Numbered from the stretch's first letter, positions 46,799 to 59,166 are shown. The stretch: DNA of 64,000 nucleotides from JAIOQJ01 sp963718635 (GCA_963718635.1 OY970367.1:5518001-5582000), one strand, 5' to 3'. The notes: generated by a model from the letters alone, not told the origin. Numbers and translations: made by a program.

Positions 46799-47683
46799 CT
46801 AAGATAGTGGCGCCAACAGCAGTTCCTGCGACCGCAGCTGTTGCAGTCGTGCCAGACCGCCGTTTCGTTGAAGATAGGTGTTGAAGTCTTTCTCCGCAAA
46901 GATCGTCTTTTCCAGGAATCGTGCATAGACGGCGGGATCACGTTCGGCGTCCAGCCACTGCCGAAGATGAACTTCATCCGAATAGTATTCGGCTGGCATG
47001 TTGCCCGGGTAGCTGCCGAAGGGCACTTCGCAGACGGCATCGACGCAGAAAAACGGGATCACCGTCTGGTTTGGATCGCTGCGTATGACATCGGTTGGCA
47101 AGAGACGTTCGCAAGTGATGATCAACCTTTTAGCGGCGCGAGCCAGCTCGATGTCGGCTACGCTCGTTCCACGAATGCGGCAGTTGCCATGTATGTCGGC
47201 CTCGTGGACATGGATAGCGGCGACGTCAGGATAGAGAGCCGGCAATGCCACCAGAACACCGCCCGTGAACGGGCAGACGATCGTCTTCGCAGCGCTATGG
47301 CGGAACGTATCGCTGCCAAGCATTGACCGCGTTGGAAGGAAGGGCACGCCCATCGCCGCCGCTTGGAAGCGTAGCGCCAGCGAGTAGTTCGTCCATTCCG
47401 TAAGCTCTACGGCACCCGATTCCAATACCCGGCGAGCATGGGGTGATAGCCCACGAGCTTCAAGCCCGACCACGTAAGCAATGTCAACGCGGGCGAGCGT
47501 TTGGCCCCTTCCCGTCATATTACCAGCGCAAAGCAGTTGGAAATCGTGCGTAGAAGTGTGACCGGCGAATCCGAGATTTTGTTTTCGTTGCCTCAGAATC
47601 TCATGGATGACGGCCGTCGGAATCCGATTGCTGCCAAAACCGCCGATGGCAAGATAATCCCCGTCATGAACTAAACGGTGCAC
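46799..47683 (-). CDS. CoA-transferase alpha subunit (glutaconate/oxoacid type)
   Basis: GTG 47683 gives 294 residues. In the same frame the homologous N-terminus continues further upstream to about 47788 (GALFADPDPERARQAFAAKS, RTLSDKRTSVAEA) without a start codon; a GTG at 47787 in the next frame would fit if one base were lost. Family features: YLAIGGFGSNRIPTAVIHEI (CoA-binding glycine loop), LGFAGHTSTHDFQLLCAGNM, RGLSPHARRVLESGAVELTE, HVHEADIHGNCRIRG. It would transfer CoA between carboxylates together with a beta subunit, but no beta subunit gene is adjacent. Confidence 0.8.
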   Translation of the reverse strand: MHRLVHDGDYLAIGGFGSNRIPTAVIHEILRQRKQNLGFAGHTSTHDFQLLCAGNMTGRGQTLARVDIAYVVGLEARGLSPHARRVLESGAVELTEWTNYSLALRFQAAAMGVPFLPTRSMLGSDTFRHSAAKTIVCPFTGGVLVALPALYPDVAAIHVHEADIHGNCRIRGTSVADIELARAAKRLIITCERLLPTDVIRSDPNQTVIPFFCVDAVCEVPFGSYPGNMPAEYYSDEVHLRQWLDAERDPAVYARFLEKTIFAEKDFNTYLQRNGGLARLQQLRSQELLLAPLS

Positions 47684-47827
47684 GGCCTCAGCAACCGATG
47701 TTCGCTTATCGCTTAGGGTGCGACTCTTGGCTGCAAATGCCTGGCGCGCCCGTTCGGGATCAGGGTCGGCGAAGAGCGCGCCTTCACCGGTGGCGGAAGA
47801 TGTTAGGATAGGGTCGCTCCGAGACGC

Positions 47828-48259
47828 TCAGCTGTGTTCGAATTCGCGGAGGAGCTTTTTGAAACGCGGATCTTTCTTAATCGGGTCGAGATCCTGGTCC
47901 TGCTGGATATAGCGAAAGTCGCGATAGCCGAACTCGAGCGCTTTTCGGAGCGTCCCAAGAGCCAACTCCGGCTGTTTCAGAATGGCGTAGCTGCAGGCAA
48001 GGTTGTAATGCGCTAGCGGATCATCGGGCCGAAGCTGGATAATACGGCGTTCGATCTGCAGACTCTCTTGGAATCGTTTCTTGGCGGCGAGATTGCTGGC
48101 GTGACAGCGTAAACCTTCCAAATAAGTGGGATAGCGTTCGAGAATATGGCCGAAGAAGTCGAGTTCGAAATCGACCTGACTCATCTCGATCATCTCGGTC
48201 AATAGCGGACCGGGGCCAACTTCCGGCCCATCATGTTTCTTCTTGCTCGATCGCGCCAT
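47828..48259 (-). CDS. TPR-containing protein
   Basis: ATG 48259 (MARSSKKKHDGPEVGP) gives 143 residues; a longer in-frame start at 48313 is less likely. Two to three TPR-like helix pairs: FELDFFGHILERYPTYLEGL, RCHASNLAAKKRFQESLQIE, DPLAHYNLACSYAILKQPEL, ALGTLRKALEFGYRDFRYIQ. The last residues (DLDPIKKDPRFKKLLREF) match the common planctomycete TPR end. Probably a soluble scaffold. Intact. Confidence 0.8.
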   Translation of the reverse strand: MARSSKKKHDGPEVGPGPLLTEMIEMSQVDFELDFFGHILERYPTYLEGLRCHASNLAAKKRFQESLQIERRIIQLRPDDPLAHYNLACSYAILKQPELALGTLRKALEFGYRDFRYIQQDQDLDPIKKDPRFKKLLREFEHS

Positions 48260-48367
48260 GTGACGGCTCCGAAGGGCGAAAGTCGGCGGCAAGCGACGAA
48301 TGACTGAATGCACCTGCTTTGATTATAACCCCGCAAGTCCAGAGAGCAAGCGGTCTAGGGCGAACGC

Positions 48368-49309
48368 TTAATGGCTTGCTTCCTCTCCGCCGACCAATTT
48401 CAAAAAGACGGACTCCAAATTCAGCCGCACTTCATCGCAACCAAGCAATGCCATCTGGTGATCCGCCGCGTATTTCGTCAGCGCCCTTTGCACATCGCGC
48501 GCCCGGCCCTCTTCCGGCGTTAGGTCATACGACCATTGATCGCCTTCTTGTTTGCGGAAGTCGATTGTTTTCACGCCGTCAATCGCCCTTAGCGCTGATA
48601 CTTCGTTGGTTCCACCGGCTAGTACTACGCGCAGTCTTCCTTTAGTGAAGCTGGCGAGCAGCTCGGCCGTATTTGCTGCTGTGACCAGCTTGCCTTTGTC
48701 CAGAATAGCGACGTAGTCGCTGCAGCGTTGCACATCGTCGAGAATATGGGTCGAAAAGAAGATGGTTGTCTCGCCCTTCAGCTCGCGCATCAGGTTCAGA
48801 ACTTCGGCACGGCCCACCGGATCAAGCGCCGATACCGGCTCATCGAGAATGAGTAGTTTCGGCTTACCAATCAGAGCTTGGGCCAAGCCAAGTCGTTGCC
48901 GCATTCCGCCGGAATAGGTCTTTGTCTTGCGGTCGGCCGCATCCGCCAAGCCTGCACGCTCGATCAAACGGCTGATTTCTTTATCGTCGACCGCACCGAA
49001 GAAGTGGGCCACGTAGCGCATCACTTGCCGGCCCGTCATCCAGCGATAGAATTTAGGTTCTTGTGCCAGGAAGCCAAGCTGCCGCCGATGCCTGCCCGCC
49101 GGCGTCACGGCAACGCCCATCACCTCGGCGGTTCCCTGAGATGGCCGACTGAGGCCGGCCAGGATGCGCAGCGTTGTCGTCTTGCCCGAACCGTTGGGGC
49201 CCAAGAAACCATAGATGGAACCGTTCGGCACTTCCAGCGATAGATCGGTCAGAGCGCGGACACGGCCAAAATGCTTGGTCAAACCGTCTGTAACGATGGC
49301 GTTTTTCAC
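48368..49309 (-). CDS. ABC-2 type exporter ATP-binding protein
   Basis: The protein has 313 residues. Walker A FLGPNGSGKTTTLRILAGLS, signature YSGGMRQRLGLAQALIGKPK, Walker B LLILDEPVSALDPVGRAEVL, and a C-terminal extension (about residues 220-310) of the kind found in NatA/CcmA-like ATPases. The gene overlaps the next permease start region by 4 bases (49306-49309), so both are made together. Substrate unknown. Confidence 0.9.
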   Translation of the reverse strand: MKNAIVTDGLTKHFGRVRALTDLSLEVPNGSIYGFLGPNGSGKTTTLRILAGLSRPSQGTAEVMGVAVTPAGRHRRQLGFLAQEPKFYRWMTGRQVMRYVAHFFGAVDDKEISRLIERAGLADAADRKTKTYSGGMRQRLGLAQALIGKPKLLILDEPVSALDPVGRAEVLNLMRELKGETTIFFSTHILDDVQRCSDYVAILDKGKLVTAANTAELLASFTKGRLRVVLAGGTNEVSALRAIDGVKTIDFRKQEGDQWSYDLTPEEGRARDVQRALTKYAADHQMALLGCDEVRLNLESVFLKLVGGEEASH

Positions 49310-50175
49310 GTGCTGATCTCCTGGCGGTTGAAGATGCGCAGGGAAACCACGCTCAAAACGATGAACCAGGCAACGAACGCGTAGTAGAACACGTTCTTAC
49401 GTGGCGGCAATTTATACAGAAAGAGGTCATCATCAGCGAATAGATCGTACGACCAAAAGGGAGAGTTGGTGGCAAGGCGATCGACGATGAAACTCATCGT
49501 ATCCTGTCCTAACACCTGCCTCATGAGAAGTCCGAAAAGGTTGGGGATAATCCAGAATGCAAGCAATATCCCAGCTACCGCTGCCTGCGATTGAAAGCCG
49601 AGACTGATGGTGAGCGCCAACAATACCCAAAGCCCAATCCAGAGAAAAGCCCCGGCGATTACCGGGAAGAGCTTGCTGAAGATCGGCGTGATGCCATGAC
49701 CCAGCGCCATGCAAATAATCGCGATAAGCAATGGAAAAACGCACATGGCCAGCCAGAGAACGGAAGTGCCGGCCAACCACTTGGCGACCAGCAAGCCGGT
49801 TCGACCGAGTGGCTTCGTGAGGTTCCAGGCAAGCGTGCCGCTCGATTTCTCCGTAGTCAATAGACCCATCGTCGAAAAGATAATGATGAATATCTGCAAG
49901 ACGAGGCCGCCGCCGGGAGACCAGGTTTGCAGCAAAAAGCGCGTGGCGATCAGTTCGTGCGAAGGCGGCGAATTTGTCGTGCCCGTAAAGGGAATCATCG
50001 GCCCGTCGAGCTCATCTTTGAAGGCAAAGAAAACCATCAAGACGAGCAGCGTCGTCATGATAAGAAAGACAACGATCAGCCGCCAACTGTTCCACCAGTC
50101 GCGCAACTCTTTCGCCAGAAAATTGCCGAACCCGGTAAAGGGCCCCACCGCGGCGATCGACGACTCGACAGACAT
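49306..50175 (-). CDS. ABC-2 type permease
   Basis: ATG 50175 (MSVESSIAAVGPFTGFGNFL) gives 289 residues. About six membrane helices: WRLIVVFLIMTTLLVLMVFF, LVLQIFIIIFSTMGLLTTEK, VLWLAMCVFPLLIAIICMAL, GAFLWIGLWVLLALTISLGF, AVAGILLAFWIIPNLFGLLM and a C-terminal FYYAFVAWFIVLSVVSLRIF. The motif SSGTLAWNLTKPLGR is typical of ABC-2 permeases that move membrane-bound substrates. It lies upstream of its ATPase on the same strand. Confidence 0.85.
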   Translation of the reverse strand: MSVESSIAAVGPFTGFGNFLAKELRDWWNSWRLIVVFLIMTTLLVLMVFFAFKDELDGPMIPFTGTTNSPPSHELIATRFLLQTWSPGGGLVLQIFIIIFSTMGLLTTEKSSGTLAWNLTKPLGRTGLLVAKWLAGTSVLWLAMCVFPLLIAIICMALGHGITPIFSKLFPVIAGAFLWIGLWVLLALTISLGFQSQAAVAGILLAFWIIPNLFGLLMRQVLGQDTMSFIVDRLATNSPFWSYDLFADDDLFLYKLPPRKNVFYYAFVAWFIVLSVVSLRIFNRQEIST

Positions 50176-50240
50176 ATGTAGGCTTCTCACAGGTGGGGAA
50201 CGGGTCGATCAAGCTCGAAACGCAAGTTATACGGAATTCA

Positions 50241-50351
50241 TCAGCTTTTCGCCGGCGCTGGCAACGAAGAAGCATAGCTTCCAATGACCGCACCGGAAGC
50301 AATGAAGATTGCCACGACTATCGATCCGACCATTACGACACGCCAGAACAT
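50241..50351 (-). CDS. Possible small membrane peptide upstream of ABC-2 operon
   Basis: A 36-residue frame starting ATG 50351 has one membrane helix (VVMVGSIVVAIFIASGAVIG) and a short tail. It is in line with the permease gene 65 bases downstream on the same strand. There is no strong ribosome-binding site. It could be a real small subunit or chance. Confidence 0.35.
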   Translation of the reverse strand: MFWRVVMVGSIVVAIFIASGAVIGSYASSLPAPAKS

Positions 50352-50365
50352 GCTGTCAAGTCGAA

Positions 50366-50464
50366 CCAAAATATTTTCAACAAAATGCAAAAGCGCCAAA
50401 TTTTTGTTTGTTTTCGCACGATTTAATTGGAAAGTGCCTTCGGGAAATATTTCCCGAAGGCACT
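50366..50464. repeat. 99-bp direct repeat with internal hairpin (copy 1)
   Basis: It begins CCAAAATATTTTCAACAAAA and ends with the hairpin AGTGCCTTCGGGAAAT / ATTTCCCGAAGGCACT. Copy 2 starts 289 bases later. AT-rich first half, GC-richer palindromic end. Confidence 0.85.
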
Positions 50465-50654
50465 CCGCTTGACGGCTGTTTTTGTTCTTCGGACACGCCA
50501 GCGATCGAGTGCCAAGGGGCCGGGAGGCGGCCTGTTGCCACATCTCGACCGTGGCCACAGGCGGCCCGGCCTGTTGGACCCTTATCCGATTTAAATAGGT
50601 GGATGAAGGCTTTGCAAAACTCGCCGTTGGCCGATATGCGTTCAAGATTGCCTC

Positions 50655-50753
50655 CCAAAATATTTTCAACAAAATGCAAAAGCACGAAATTTTTGTCTGT
50701 TTTCCCACGATTTAATTGGAAAGTGCCTTCCGCAAATATTTCCGGAAGGCACC
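50655..50753. repeat. 99-bp direct repeat with internal hairpin (copy 2)
   Basis: Near-identical to 50366-50464 through CAACAAAATGCAAAAGC and CGATTTAATTGGAAAGTGCC. The terminal hairpin has compensating changes on both arms (CCTTCCGCAAAT / ATTTCCGGAAGG), consistent with a maintained fold. Around the pair, 50352-51307 holds further repeats (CAGGCGGCCCGGCCTGTTG near 50560 and 50850) and no convincing gene. Confidence 0.85.
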
Positions 50754-50933
50754 CTGCTTTTCAACGAGTAAGAGGTGGGTTTCGCAAAGCCTTCACCCGC
50801 GCTACAAGACTGTTTTCTTAGCCGGACGCGCCAGCGACGGAGTAAGGACCAACAGGCGGCCCGGCCTGTTGCCACATCTGGACCGTGTCCACCAGTCCTG
50901 CCAGCCTGTTTCGCTTCATACTAGCTTAGGCGC

Positions 50934-51029
50934 GCTCGAAATCGAATTTTCAATTTTGTTCGTTTAAACGCCGGTTCACGACCGGGCGGAGGTTTTCGCC
51001 CTCTCTGCTCGAAATCGAATTTTCAATTT
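50934..51029. repeat. Two 23-bp exact direct repeats
   Basis: The word starting GCTCGAAATCGAATTTTCAA occurs at 50934-50956 and 51007-51029, 73 bases apart, in the spacer before the RND pump gene. Its inner part (GAAATCGAATTTTCAATTTC) is partly self-complementary. It may be an operator or a repeat remnant. Confidence 0.7.
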
Positions 51030-51307
51030 CGCTTGTTTCAACGATTCCAACCTCCTCGACCCAACGAAAACTTCCTGGCTTTGGCTGGCCATCAACAAGC
51101 ATATAGGCAACCCCATCCGTTGCCCCTTCTCACCCTCCCTCCGCGAAGCCGGGGGGAGCGTAGAAAGGGCCAGATGCCTTTGTGCCAGAATTGGTTGGGG
51201 CACCCAGTTGCCCGACAGCTTCTTCAATCAGCGGCCCACTTGCTCCCCAACTCATAAAATAGCAGCGCTTGCCGCCAGAATTCGAATCAGCTTCTCATCG
51301 GACACTA

Positions 51308-54469
<3,162 letters not shown>

Positions 54470-54624
54470 AGCAAACACGCGAAACAGGTTGAATTCAGAA
54501 CCTATCAAAAATGACGACCGCACGCGTAAAGACGTACTGAGCATTTTCATCCTTTCTGGCATCTCTCTTGCATTTTCAATTCTAGCATCCCTGCCAATCA
54601 CCTTTCTTTTAGTCGGAGCCCGCC

Positions 54625-55317
54625 ATGAAACCCAAGCGCCTGTTAGCTGCTTTGTTTTTCTTTCTTTCGATTGCGTCGAGCCCGTGCGACGCTGCAGAGC
54701 GTTACTATATGCTCCTATTCGGGAGCCAACCCGAGCCGGTAGCCATCAAACACACGCACACGTTTGCCTCGTTCATCAAGGCTACTGGCGAAGGCAACGA
54801 TCCGTCCAAATGGAAGCTGGAACTACAGGACATCAGTTGGATGCCGCAAAGCATGCGCATCCGCGTGCTGGCGATCACTCCGGAACCTGGCGTGAACCTA
54901 AGCGTTGCCGCGAGTATCCGCTGGGCGGAATCGGTCGGCTCGAAGACATCAATGTGGGGTCCGTTTGAGGTGAAGAAGGAACTTTACGACATGGCGGTGG
55001 TACGTGCGAAAGAGTTAAATGAGAAAAAGCTTTCCTACCTTTGCAATGACCGCCGCCTGCGCGGGGCCGGCGCCACCAATTGCATTCATGCCGTATCCGA
55101 TCTCGATACCACCCAGCCTCCGCTGCCAACAGGAATGCAGTGCGGACATGAGGCCAGCGAAACCGTGTACAACCATCTGAAGCGGTTTGTACTGCCTGAA
55201 CAGGATTCGAATATCTGGTTATGCGAACGGCTCAAACTCAGTCCGCAAAATGTACAGTTCCGCACGTTGAAAGCCGAGCGAACTTTGCCGCAAACGGCTT
55301 CCTCATTTCAAAAATAG
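54625..55317 (+). CDS. Secreted protein, unknown function
   Basis: The protein has 230 residues with a signal peptide of about 24 residues (LLAALFFFLSIASSPCDAAE). The mature part begins RYYMLLFGSQPEPVAIKHTH and includes two conserved-looking blocks, HAVSDLDTTQPPLPTGMQCG, HEASETVYNHLKRFV and IWLCERLKLSPQNVQFRTLK. Five or so cysteines could form disulfides. This type is familiar from planctomycete genomes as uncharacterised exported proteins. Intact. Confidence 0.7.
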   Translation: MKPKRLLAALFFFLSIASSPCDAAERYYMLLFGSQPEPVAIKHTHTFASFIKATGEGNDPSKWKLELQDISWMPQSMRIRVLAITPEPGVNLSVAASIRWAESVGSKTSMWGPFEVKKELYDMAVVRAKELNEKKLSYLCNDRRLRGAGATNCIHAVSDLDTTQPPLPTGMQCGHEASETVYNHLKRFVLPEQDSNIWLCERLKLSPQNVQFRTLKAERTLPQTASSFQK

Positions 55318-55337
55318 CGCTGCCGCTGGTTGATCAG

Positions 55338-55386
55338 CCGGGCCAGACGCGTAAGCGACACTCCGTCGTTTACGCGTCTGGCCCGG
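55338..55386. repeat. Strong inverted repeat (hairpin)
   Basis: CCGGGCCAGACGCGTAA pairs with TTACGCGTCTGGCCCGG around a short centre that itself pairs (GCGAC...GTCG). It lies 20 bases after the secreted-protein stop. It could act as a terminator-like hairpin but has no T-run. Confidence 0.8.
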
Positions 55387-55564
55387 ACCTAATATGGCTG
55401 CTCGCTCCTGCATTAGCCCAAGTCAGGTCACTCGTGGCAATCGAAGCATCGTCTATTCGGCGGACATCCAATTCACTACAATTACCAAAGCTTCAGACCT
55501 GCTCGCTCATTCGCCGCAATATCTGGTCTGCTAAACGGAGTTTCAAGTTCATGAAGGAGCATTC

Positions 55565-55786
55565 ATGCGGAAATCATTGCGTTCGCTTGATCGTGCAATT
55601 CACGCCAGCGAGCACTACCGCGATTCAACACCTTCAGGCGATTTAGCCTTTCTTCATGGTACTGATACAACCGTCGAGAAGCCGCGCTCATTGCTCAGTG
55701 CCAACCTAGCCTGGGGCTGGGCCTGCCTAACCATTCTCATCGGCTATACTTTTGCGATCAGGGCGATTTTTCTACACGCCTTTTGA
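55565..55786 (+). CDS. Small membrane protein, unknown function
   Basis: The protein has 73 residues; AAGGAG lies 6 bases before ATG 55565. A basic N-terminal half (RKSLRSLDRAIHASEHYRDS) is followed by one C-terminal membrane helix (WGWACLTILIGYTFAIRAIF). Unknown function; it converges on the PilZ gene. Confidence 0.55.
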   Translation: MRKSLRSLDRAIHASEHYRDSTPSGDLAFLHGTDTTVEKPRSLLSANLAWGWACLTILIGYTFAIRAIFLHAF

Positions 55787-55791
55787 GCGGC

Positions 55792-56130
55792 TCATGTCAG
55801 GTGGTAAAGGTCCGCATAATCAAGCGAATTGTCGAATTTGATGCCAGCGCGATTTCGGGTTTCATCCATCGGCGCGCACCAGGCGACGATCCCATCGCAT
55901 TTGATCGGCTCACTGACTCCGGAAGAACTCAGGGTAACCTCGACTTCTTCTCCCCGCTTGAGAGCCGTCTTAACGATCAGCTGCGTTCCATCAACGGATA
56001 GATCGACGACGCTCAAAGCGAGGTTCGGTCCCAGGCCGCTCATTCCTTTTCGGCAGACGGCAACCGTATGTTTTTTGGCGAGCTTACGCTCCATACGGCG
56101 GTGATTGGCCAACTTAAGACTTGCGTCCAT
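55792..56130 (-). CDS. PilZ domain protein
   Basis: ATG 56130 (MDASLKLANHRRMERKLAKK) has AGAGG upstream and gives 112 residues. The PilZ pattern is present: an N-terminal arginine segment (RRMERK, in place of RxxxR), VVDLSVDGTQLIVKTAL (D/NxSxxG) and the beta-barrel end CDGIVAWCAPMDETRNRAGI, KFDN. PilZ domains bind cyclic di-GMP; whether this one does depends on the RxxxR arginines, which are partly present. Single-domain adaptor, probably cytoplasmic. Confidence 0.75.
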   Translation of the reverse strand: MDASLKLANHRRMERKLAKKHTVAVCRKGMSGLGPNLALSVVDLSVDGTQLIVKTALKRGEEVEVTLSSSGVSEPIKCDGIVAWCAPMDETRNRAGIKFDNSLDYADLYHLT

Positions 56131-56283
56131 AATAAGCAACCTCTTCGGCGGCATAGATGAGAGACCGAAAGCTGCCCGAATGCAATGGTCAAATTGAGCG
56201 AAGACGATCAATCAATGATCGCTCTAGCAATACCGTTTGTCAAATCGCAAGACTACTGCTTGTAGGGCTACGCCAGCCCCGAG

Positions 56284-57568
56284 TTAAGCCAGTTCCAACC
56301 CGCGCATCGTGCCCGTGCTTGAAGCGAATTTGTCTACTTCCAGCCCAAGCCGTTGCATCACGCTGACGAACAGATTTGGCAGCGGATAGTTTTTCTTGGT
56401 ATCGAACGCCAAGTGCCCGGCATGTTTGAAGCCGCCCCCAGCCAAGAGCATCGGCAGGTTGACGTTCGAATGCGAATTCGCGCTGCCCATGCAGGTGCCA
56501 TAAATCACCGAAGTGCGATCGAACAGCGATTCACTTCCTTCTTTTGAACGACGAAGACCGCCGAAAAGTTCTGCCAAAGCCTTGAATTGGGCTTCTTCAA
56601 TGGCCTTCAGTTCGCCGAGTGTTTCAGGCCGATTGCCGTGGTGTGTCAACGAGTGCGTCTCATGCATAACGCCCGGGATGTCCGACGCCACGCCGAGCGA
56701 ATTGATGAAGACCGTCACCAGGCGCGTTGAATCGGTCTCGAGCGCCAGCCTGATGGTATCAAACATAATCTTCGTTGCGGTGATCAACTGGCCGGCAGCC
56801 GCATCTTTGGGCTCAACCGCTTTAACGATCGGTTTCGGCTTCTTCTCCCACTCTTCGGACTTGAGCAACTGCCCTTCCAAATCGCGGACGCTCGAGAAAT
56901 ACTGATCGAGCCGGTCGCGGTCTTTAGGGCCCAACTCCTTCTGCAATTTTTTAGCGCTGTCATTCACAAAATCGAGAACGCTGTGGCCCGTTTTCAAATC
57001 GGTCAGCCGGGCATCGATCTCTTTCGCGGTTCCTTGCACAAACATCTTGCGATAGAGCAGCGAGGGGCTGCGCTCGGCCGGGATCATCACTCCGCCGCGC
57101 GTATAGGAGAGACTGCCATTTTCGTTGCCGACTCGGGTAACCAAAACGGGAAAGCGCGTGACGGCGCCGATCTGTTCGGCGGCCAATTGATCGAGTGAGA
57201 CGCTATTGCGAAAAGCGCCGCTGCCTGGATGAGGCGCTGCGGTCAAGAACGAACGCTCCGCTTGATGGCCGCCATCGACGCCGGGGTGAGACACACCACT
57301 AAAAACCGTGAAATCGTCGCGGAAGTCTTTGAGCACATCAAGGTAGGGAGTTGGCTTATAATCCTTGCCCGTCCCTTCCGGAAAGAAGTATTGCGGGATG
57401 ATGCCGAGGTTCGTCTCGATGGCGATCATGCGGCGGGGAGTCGCCCGCCGCCGCTTCCCTCACTTTGGCCGAAGCAAAAGCAGGTACCATGGCATCGAGC
57501 CAAGGCAATGAAACCGCAACGCCCGCGCCGCGAAGAAACGATCGACGAGATAGAGAACGGCCCGGCAT
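56284..57568 (-). CDS. DUF1552 family exported protein (one frameshift)
   Basis: ATG 57568 opens MPGRSLSRRSFLRGAGVAVS, a twin-arginine signal (R-R-S-F-L). A frame change near 57435 (a run of four C in GACTCCCCGCC where three would keep frame) joins it to RRMIAIETNLGIIPQYFFPE and the DUF1552 body (FSGVSHPGVDGGHQAERSFL, SVRDLEGQLLKSEEWEKK, HETHSLTHHGNRPETLGELK, TCMGSANSHSNVNLPMLLAG, YPLPNLFVSVMQRLGLEVDK). About 425 residues. These proteins are usually paired with a DUF1588/1592 cytochrome-like gene; none is adjacent here. Function unknown. Confidence 0.85.
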
Positions 57569-57758
57569 GGTTTTAACCTCTAGGAACATTCAGTATAGCG
57601 GAACGTGGAATACGCGGGGGGTGGTTTAGCTGTGTTGTGGGGCTGTTAATAAATTCAGATGCTGTAAGGCGGCGGGGAGTTTCTGATCTCAGACTTTGAT
57701 TATATCGCGTAGTATCCTGCATATGGCAATGTTTTAGAATGCTTTTGCAAATTTGTTT

Positions 57759-58196
57759 TTAGTGACCTTCGCCCCATTGTAGGGCCGGATCGAATCCGCC
57801 GTGATCCGCAAAGTACCGAGCCGCTTCTACAACCACTTCAATGTCCCGGCAGATGTGCCGCTCCGCATCTGCGAAACCCTGGTCACTCGTCCAGACTAGA
57901 ACCTCCTGCTCGCCGCGCTCTGGGTAGTCAATCCTTCGTTGAAAGTAGCCTTCGAACGACCCGGCCAGCCACCACGCGCCCTCGCCGCCCATGATCTCAA
58001 GCACTTGCCCAATGCCGTCAATGGTCTGCTTGTCTTCCTCTTCAGTTTCCCACAAAAAGGCAAATGGGTACCTAAATCGATCAAGTCGGCGAACAGCGGT
58101 CTCGATGTCGCTCCATAATGGAAAACAGATTTTCTCAGATTTCCATCCCCGACCGCTGGGGCCGTAGACAATCCATTCGAGACATTTGACGTGCAT
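57759..58196 (-). CDS. Small acidic protein, possibly immunity-like
   Basis: The protein has 145 residues, acidic and rich in Trp and aromatic residues (WSDIETAVRRLDRFRYPFAF, LEIMGGEGAWWLAGSFEGYF). The combination of a W-x-x-x-E-x-A-x-x-x-L-D start and a GG-containing strand pair loosely recalls Imm1-like immunity proteins, but the similarity is weak. It lies 18 bases downstream of a phosphatase-like gene on the same strand. Function not assigned. Confidence 0.55.
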   Translation of the reverse strand: MHVKCLEWIVYGPSGRGWKSEKICFPLWSDIETAVRRLDRFRYPFAFLWETEEEDKQTIDGIGQVLEIMGGEGAWWLAGSFEGYFQRRIDYPERGEQEVLVWTSDQGFADAERHICRDIEVVVEAARYFADHGGFDPALQWGEGH

Positions 58197-58214
58197 TTCT
58201 GCTTGACTCTCCAG

Positions 58215-58724
58215 TCAAATAGCGGCTGCTGTCACATGCCCTTCAGCAAACTCCGAAATCCACCGACGTTGCTCTGGTGTCTCAGGGACAGAGTAACCTC
58301 GGGCCTTACTGACCCGCTGAATGGCGTCCGCTAAACCTATTCCCGAAATGGTTAGAACGCCAATTGCGATCAATGCCGCTCTTCCAATGCCTTGCCGGCA
58401 ATGAACGGCAATGTTTTTGCCGCTTGCGAGCTGCCGGGCTAACTCGGCTACTTCCCCTGAAAATACCTCCGAGGAGAAGGGAACGCCTCGATCGATAATC
58501 GGGAATGAAACGAATTCCATACCGTTTGCCCGACACAGCGATTCTTCGTCCGCCAGATTCAACTCCGTTTGCTCTTGAAAAGTAAGCAGCGAAACAACTA
58601 CATCAACGCCGAATCGCCGCCAGGATTGTATCTCATCCTCCAACCAGTCCCCGCCGCGAGGACGCGGCATGATGGCCAATCGTCCAAGCCAAGGTCCCGG
58701 TACCCAGTATAGGTCTGTTCGCAT
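58215..58724 (-). CDS. Dual-specificity/tyrosine phosphatase-like protein
   Basis: ATG 58724 (MRTDLYWVPGPWLGRLAIMP) gives 169 residues; the longer in-frame start at 58793 is less likely. The P-loop HCRQGIGRAALIA (Cys about residue 107) is the HCx5R signature of cysteine phosphatases. PRPRGGDWLEDEIQSWRRFG and VVVSLLTFQEQTELNLADEE resemble the N-terminal part of the family, with FPIIDRGVPFSS the usual general-acid loop region (Asp present). Likely removes phosphate from protein tyrosine or a small molecule. Adjacent downstream gene is the acidic 145-residue protein. Confidence 0.8.
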   Translation of the reverse strand: MRTDLYWVPGPWLGRLAIMPRPRGGDWLEDEIQSWRRFGVDVVVSLLTFQEQTELNLADEESLCRANGMEFVSFPIIDRGVPFSSEVFSGEVAELARQLASGKNIAVHCRQGIGRAALIAIGVLTISGIGLADAIQRVSKARGYSVPETPEQRRWISEFAEGHVTAAAI

Positions 58725-59166
58725 TTTCTTATTTCTCGTGGGGCTCGCTATCTTGCTAGGGTGGGCCTGGAATGGCGTTTTAAGTCGAATCAATTGAATA
58801 GGCTAGCACGAGACCTTCACCCGACTGCTTACGCAGTTCGGCTCGCCTCCGCTCGCGATAGGCGAGTCGAATCGCATGAGCTATCAGGTTCTAATCGCGC
58901 GCCGGCGATGTGTGAAGCCTGTGCCCTTCCGCCAAGTAGCGCCTCTGCAAAAATGGTGAAATTTCTCCGATTGCAACGGATATAGCGATTCTAGGAACGC
59001 CCCAAAGCCCCAGACGGCCTAAGCTGGTGCATGAAATGCGGAAAAATCGGTCGATTCGGCTGGCACGGAACCGGTCCTGAGGTATCATTGAAAGTTATTC
59101 GGTATGTGACGGTTGTGCAGGCTTCCCTCCTCCCGCAAGTTCCTCGATCCATTGCGAGAAAGCCAG
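58725..59166. other. Spacer with no visible gene
   Basis: Between the phosphatase-like gene and the HlyD-like gene I see only short self-complementary stretches (ACTGCTTACGCAGT near 58823 and CTCGCC...GGCGAG near 58843-58864). These could belong to divergent promoters, but no -10/-35 pair is certain. Confidence 0.4.

Noticed and set aside
54489..54968. Reading frame overlapping the secreted protein at 54625
   Set aside because: Its first part looks membrane-like (SIFILSGISLAFSILASLPI) but the rest is in a shifted frame of the better-supported secreted protein, and no ribosome-binding site precedes it.
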